Source: Acetobacterium bakii | GTDB lineage: Bacteria > Bacillota > Clostridia > Eubacteriales > Eubacteriaceae | Direction of reading: 5' to 3' | Length of the DNA stretch: 64,000 nt | Assembly (NCBI RefSeq): GCF_001263355.1 | Contig: NZ_LGYO01000040.1 | Location: forward strand, 1 to 64,000 | In this document: positions 61,202 through 64,000 of the stretch, in pieces | Numbering within the stretch: the first letter of the stretch is position 1 | Layout of the letters: each line of letters starts with the position of its first letter | Translations under genes and position numbers: made by a program | Notes under the pieces: generated by a model | The model's database searches: none | What the model saw: only the letters and a program-made list of their open reading frames with translations | What the model was told of the DNA's origin: nothing

Positions 61202-61350
61202 ATGCCGAGAAGAGATGGAACCCACCAATAGAGCATGGCTATGGCTTTAATAAGGGATTGGATCATGAGCACAGAAGAGATTTTAAAAAATGTTCTTCCG
61301 ATCAATTTTCTGGGCTACCAAATAAAACGTTGATGGCTAGGGGAATATAA
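61202..61350 (+). pseudogene. frameshifted MPRRDGT-type small protein (DUF5320-like)
   Basis: The reading opens MPRRDGT, the start of small glycine-rich proteins common in anaerobes (MPRRDGTGPMGxGPMTGRG). It then reaches a stop after two more codons. Shifting one base at about 61220 opens PPIEHGYGFNKGLDHEHRRD and continues to a stop at 61348-61350. The spacing of HGYGFNKGLD matches GPMTGRGLG-like sequence in the family. No ribosome binding site is visible. I read it as a decayed gene with a good surviving promoter; a sequencing error is the alternative. Confidence 0.5.
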
Positions 61351-61409
61351 TTAAATATTGAATAATGCTTTGTTGTGACATTAATTAAAACAGAATGGCG
61401 GTAAATAGT

Positions 61410-61853
61410 ATGAAAAAAATAGGAATCATAATCTGTGGACGGTATCAGAGCTGCGGGGGCGGGAAATGTTTCCGAGCTCTAAATGAACGCATGGGCGGGT
61501 TTTCAATTTATTCAAAAGATGAAGAAATCCAAATTGCGGGATATTCATATTGTGGTGGCTGTCCAGGTGGTAATATTGAATATGTTCCGGCAGAAATGAT
61601 TAAAAATGGCGTCCAGGTAATACATCTTGCAACAGGGCTGGTAGTTGGATATCCTCCGTGTCCCAGGATCAAATCATTTCAAGAATTTATAGAAATGCAC
61701 TACAATATACCGGTAGTGGTTGGAACGCATCCTATTCCCATGAAATATTTTACCGATCATGAAAAATTATCATTTTGGGAACGAACAGGGATGAGAAAGA
61801 TTGCCCCGGAACTGTTTAAAGATACCGAAAAAGCAATGAAAGATTATGACTAA
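61410..61853 (+). CDS. CGGC-domain (putative metal-binding) protein
   Basis: The protein is about 147 residues with GRYQSCGGGKCFRAL near residue 9, YCGGCPGGN near residue 45 and VGYPPCPRIKSF, the cysteine set of the CGGC domain (PF08821). It is probably cytoplasmic and binds a metal or cluster, but no function is established. GGCGGT lies before the ATG at 61410; an upstream start at 61395 has no ribosome binding site. It follows the MPRRDGT relic, a family often found beside similar cysteine-rich proteins. Confidence 0.88.
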   Translation: MKKIGIIICGRYQSCGGGKCFRALNERMGGFSIYSKDEEIQIAGYSYCGGCPGGNIEYVPAEMIKNGVQVIHLATGLVVGYPPCPRIKSFQEFIEMHYNIPVVVGTHPIPMKYFTDHEKLSFWERTGMRKIAPELFKDTEKAMKDYD

Positions 61854-61895
61854 ATAAATCGGATATTAAATGCAAAAATAAAAGGAGTCTTAAAT

Positions 61896-62771
61896 TTGTT
61901 TGAAATACTTGGGAGAAATGATGTCTGCTGGTGTGGCAGCGGAAAAAAATACAAAAAATGCCATATGGCATTTGATGAGAGAATATTATCATATAAACGA
62001 AAAGGTTGTATCATACCTGACCGAAACATTATTAAATCAACCTTACAAATTAATGGTATAAAGGAAAGTAGTAAAATTAATATCGCAGTCTTGGATCATA
62101 TCGCAGAGAATATTAAAACGGGTATCTCTACAGAGGAGATCAATCAATTGGTACACACTAAAACGTTAGCTTTAGGAGGCGTTCCGGCTCCTTTGAATTA
62201 CGAGGGCTTTCCTAAAAGTGTATGCACGTCTATTAATAATCAAGTTTGTCATGGCATACCATCAGATGAAGTGTCTCTTGAAGATGGCGATATTATTAAT
62301 GTTGATGTATCAACACTATTCAAAGGATATTTTTCTGATGCATCAAGAATGTTTTGTATTGGTAATGTCAGTGCAGCAAAAAGGCGGTTAGTGGACATTA
62401 CTAAAAAATCAATTGAAATAGGGCTTAAACAAATAAAACCATGGCATTTTCTTGGCGATATTGGTCAGGCGATCAGTGACTATGTGATATCAAACGGTTA
62501 TTCTGTGGTAGAAGAATTTGGCGGACATGGTGTTGGTCTGGAATTTCATGAAGAACCTTTTGTTAGCCATGTATCGAAAAGAGGAACAGAAATGTTATTG
62601 GTGCCGGGTATGGTATTTACTATAGAACCAATGATTAATATGGGAAGAGCTGGCATTTATATTGATAGTGATAATGATTGGGTAGTGTACACAGCAGATG
62701 GAGAGCCGTCGGCGCAGTGGGAAGTAACAGTAGCAGTCACAGAAAAAGGATATGAGATACTAACGTATTAA
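61896..62771 (+). CDS. map: methionine aminopeptidase type I with N-terminal SEC-C motif
   Basis: This 291-residue protein begins with a SEC-C zinc knuckle (C11, C13, C22, H23 in CWCGSGKKYKKCH), which binds zinc and often ribosomes or SecB-type partners, and then has a full type I methionine aminopeptidase domain. Metal ligands occur in NVDVSTLFKGYFSDASR (two aspartates), GGHGVGLEFHEEP, FTIEPM and QWEVTV. It removes the initiator methionine from nascent proteins. The TTG start has AAAGGAG upstream. It is likely an accessory copy rather than the one in the ribosomal protein operon, which lies elsewhere in Clostridia. Confidence 0.94.
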   Translation: MFEILGRNDVCWCGSGKKYKKCHMAFDERILSYKRKGCIIPDRNIIKSTLQINGIKESSKINIAVLDHIAENIKTGISTEEINQLVHTKTLALGGVPAPLNYEGFPKSVCTSINNQVCHGIPSDEVSLEDGDIINVDVSTLFKGYFSDASRMFCIGNVSAAKRRLVDITKKSIEIGLKQIKPWHFLGDIGQAISDYVISNGYSVVEEFGGHGVGLEFHEEPFVSHVSKRGTEMLLVPGMVFTIEPMINMGRAGIYIDSDNDWVVYTADGEPSAQWEVTVAVTEKGYEILTY

Positions 62772-62783
62772 TTTATATTCTCA

Positions 62784-62812
62784 TTGACAAAGTTTCCTAT
62801 TCATGTTAATAT
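62784..62812 (+). promoter_or_regulatory. rplU operon promoter
   Basis: TTGACA (62784-62789) and TAATAT (62807-62812) are exactly 17 bases apart. They lie 85 bases before rplU, leaving room for the leader hairpin. Confidence 0.8.
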
Positions 62813-62827
62813 TTATAAAGTTATGTA

Positions 62828-62870
62828 GCCGCACATAAAAGGTTTTAAGTCGAAAGCACCTTTTGTGGCG
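62828..62870 (+). promoter_or_regulatory. L21 leader (autoregulatory RNA hairpin)
   Basis: GCCGCACATAAAAGGT (62828-62843) pairs with ACCTTTTGTGGCG (62858-62870) around a TTTAAGTCGAAAGC-type loop. It lies in the 5' leader of rplU, as the known Firmicutes L21 leader does, where the L21 protein is thought to bind its own mRNA. Confidence 0.8.
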
Positions 62871-62895
62871 AGTCTGGAATGAGGAGGTGTAGAGT

Positions 62896-63213
62896 ATGTA
62901 TGCAATTATTAAAACAGGTGGTAAACAATATCGTGTTCAAGAAAACGATGTGATCGAAATTGAAAAAATCAATTTCAAAGAAGATGATGTAAAAGAAATT
63001 ACTTTTACAGATGTTTTAGCTGTTAACAAAGACGGCGAAATGACAATTGGAACTCCAATTGTTGCAAATGCTGTTGTAAAGGCTGAAATTCTTTTGGTTG
63101 CAAAAGGACCTAAGATCATTATTTTCAAGTATAAAGCGAAAAAAGATTACCGTAAAAAACAAGGTCATCGTCAACCATTCATGAAAGTAAAAATCACAAG
63201 CATTGAAGCTTAG
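62896..63213 (+). CDS. rplU: 50S ribosomal protein L21
   Basis: This 105-residue protein is full length: [20 protein letters not shown] at the start, [27 protein letters not shown] near the end, the L21 signature. It is part of the 50S subunit and contacts 23S rRNA. It heads the rplU-prp-rpmA operon, nine bases before prp, and is preceded by its leader hairpin and an AGGAGG site. Confidence 0.99.
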   Translation: MYAIIKTGGKQYRVQENDVIEIEKINFKEDDVKEITFTDVLAVNKDGEMTIGTPIVANAVVKAEILLVAKGPKIIIFKYKAKKDYRKKQGHRQPFMKVKITSIEA

Positions 63214-63221
63214 GTAATTCC

Positions 63222-63554
63222 ATGATTTCAGTTACTTTTTTTAGAAAAGAGAATGAAATTGATGAAATAACCGTTTCAGGGCATGCTGGTTATGCGGATC
63301 AGGGTGAAGATATTATTTGTGCAGCTGTTTCTGTTCTAACCATTAGTATACTTAATGGCCTCACAGAGATTGTTGGTCGCAAAGATCTTTGCGAAGTGGT
63401 AAAAGATGGTTACACAAATTTTACCGTTCCAAAAAGTTCCAGCGAATTGCAAAATATAAAAACCGAAACACTATTGGCAACCTATCAACTGGGAATCCAG
63501 GGGATCAAGGAAGCTTATGGAGACTATTTAAAAATAAACGAAGTAAAAAAATAG
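63222..63554 (+). CDS. prp: ribosomal-processing cysteine protease Prp
   Basis: This 110-residue protein has the catalytic pair H21 (SGHAGYA) and C33 (DIICAAVS). Prp cleaves the N-terminal extension of ribosomal protein L27 in Firmicutes and their relatives. It lies between rplU and rpmA as is usual, and the extension on this L27 (next gene) is the expected substrate. Confidence 0.96.
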   Translation: MISVTFFRKENEIDEITVSGHAGYADQGEDIICAAVSVLTISILNGLTEIVGRKDLCEVVKDGYTNFTVPKSSSELQNIKTETLLATYQLGIQGIKEAYGDYLKINEVKK

Positions 63555-63566
63555 GAGGTGAACATA

Positions 63567-63854
63567 ATGATTAAAATGAACCTTCAACTATTTGCCCATA
63601 AAAAAGGGGTTGGTAGTTCAAGAAATGGTCGCGACAGTGAAGCTAAGCGCCTTGGTACAAAAAGAGGAGACGGTCAGTTTGTTCTTGCAGGTAATATCCT
63701 TGTTCGTCAAAGAGGAACAAAGATTCATCCTGGTATCAATGTTGGCAAAGGCGGAGATGATACTTTATTCGCATTAGAAGACGGTATTGTACGTTTTGAA
63801 CGAAAAGGCAGAGATAAAAAACAAGTAAGTATTTATCCAAGGGAAGCCATCTAG
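63567..63854 (+). CDS. rpmA: 50S ribosomal protein L27 with Prp-cleaved extension
   Basis: The 95-residue precursor starts [20 protein letters not shown]. The nine residues MIKMNLQLF precede the mature N-terminus AHKKG and match the Prp cleavage site. The mature protein reaches the peptidyl transferase centre. AGGAGGTG precedes the ATG at 63567; the in-frame GTG at 63558 falls within that site. It ends with a terminator at 63881. Confidence 0.98.
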   Translation: MIKMNLQLFAHKKGVGSSRNGRDSEAKRLGTKRGDGQFVLAGNILVRQRGTKIHPGINVGKGGDDTLFALEDGIVRFERKGRDKKQVSIYPREAI

Positions 63855-63880
63855 TTTCCAGTGACAAAATAATACATCTT

Positions 63881-63928
63881 ATAAAACCTCTTATTATAGT
63901 TCTTAATGATAAGGGGTTTTATTTTTTG
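63881..63928 (+). terminator. terminator after rpmA
   Basis: ATAAAACCTCTTAT (63881-63894) pairs with ATAAGGGGTTTTAT (63909-63922, one G-T pair) and is followed by T6. Confidence 0.9.
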
Positions 63929-63969
63929 TTATATTAGGGTAAAATCTAAGAAAAGCGAGGTACACCAAA

Positions 63970-64000
63970 ATGTTTGTAGATAAAGCAGAGATCATTCTTA
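63970..64000 (+). CDS. obgE: start of GTPase ObgE (partial)
   Basis: The last 31 bases encode MFVDKAEIIL after AAGCGAGG. This opening and the position right after rpmA are typical of Obg, the ribosome-associated GTPase. Only ten codons are visible. Confidence 0.75.
   Translation, partial: MFVDKAEIIL

Noticed and set aside
61265-61333. Separate 22-codon gene starting MSTEEIL
   Set aside because: No ribosome binding site, and the same bases are explained better as part of the frameshifted MPRRDGT relic.

Overview
The window looks like chromosome from a low-GC, Gram-positive, strictly anaerobic member of the Clostridia. An Acetobacterium-like acetogen (Eubacteriaceae) is the best guess. This rests on gene content only: an FprA-type flavodiiron protein, a GPR1/FUN34/YaaH acetate carrier, an OFA-family transporter, FMN-binding and flavodoxin redox proteins, a subtilase with clostridial ChW repeats, a class B sortase, strong AGGAGG ribosome binding sites, and an L27 whose N-terminal extension is processed by Prp. 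I see no rRNA, tRNA, CRISPR array, transposase or prophage.

Layout. 1-2.1 kb: zinc-ribbon protein (cut by the window edge) and a cupin-FprA oxygen/NO defence pair. 2.2-5.9 kb: a nuclease-helicase fusion and a MOT1-type molybdate/sulfate permease. 6.1-12.6 kb: an OmpR/histidine kinase pair, an isoprenylcysteine-methyltransferase-like membrane protein, a flavin reductase, a TetR regulator with an iron-sulfur aldo/keto reductase sharing one operator motif, and a ketopantoate-reductase-like gene. 12.8-15.4 kb: a small metallopeptidase, a gene relic, a GNAT, a PhzF protein and the acetate carrier. 15.8-20.8 kb: a tightly packed operon with a MATE transporter fused to an RsbW-like ATPase domain, a SpoIIE/RsbU phosphatase, two GNATs and a stand-alone RsbW-like protein, but no STAS antagonist. 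21.4-22.9 kb: a MarR-controlled flavodoxin/FMN-binding operon. 23-29 kb: a secreted subtilase, CIRCE-controlled htpG, an unknown protein, TraX and a DUF1858 protein. 29-34.7 kb: a DHH phosphoesterase, an M29 aminopeptidase, small proteins, a cation/Ca2+ exchanger and a YkgJ cysteine-cluster protein. 35-42 kb: a cyclic-di-GMP neighbourhood (EAL-HDOD, GGDEF-EAL) around an orphan PstS and a 424-residue protein of unknown family. 42-52.7 kb: hemerythrin, MntP, two very small proteins, a second flavin reductase, IlvE, DUF445, an OFA transporter, an ABC ATPase without permease overlapping a protein kinase, EamA, a methyltransferase and NhaC. 53-64 kb: the conserved TIGR03960/TIGR03936 and rplU-prp-rpmA-obgE block, split by about 7.4 kb holding a candidate long structured RNA, a duplicated alsT pair around ndk, a sortase, a frameshifted relic, a CGGC protein and a SEC-C methionine aminopeptidase.

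The most unusual item is 55.56-56.47 kb. This gene-free stretch has its own promoter-like sequence, two diverged copies of a roughly 160-base structured block, and an intrinsic terminator. The gene that follows has a separate promoter. I read it as a candidate long non-coding RNA of about 870 nt. Other points worth following are the partner-switching operon without a STAS protein, matched TetR operators on both sides of the tetR gene, a palindromic element lodged in the loop of a transcription terminator, and two decayed gene relics.
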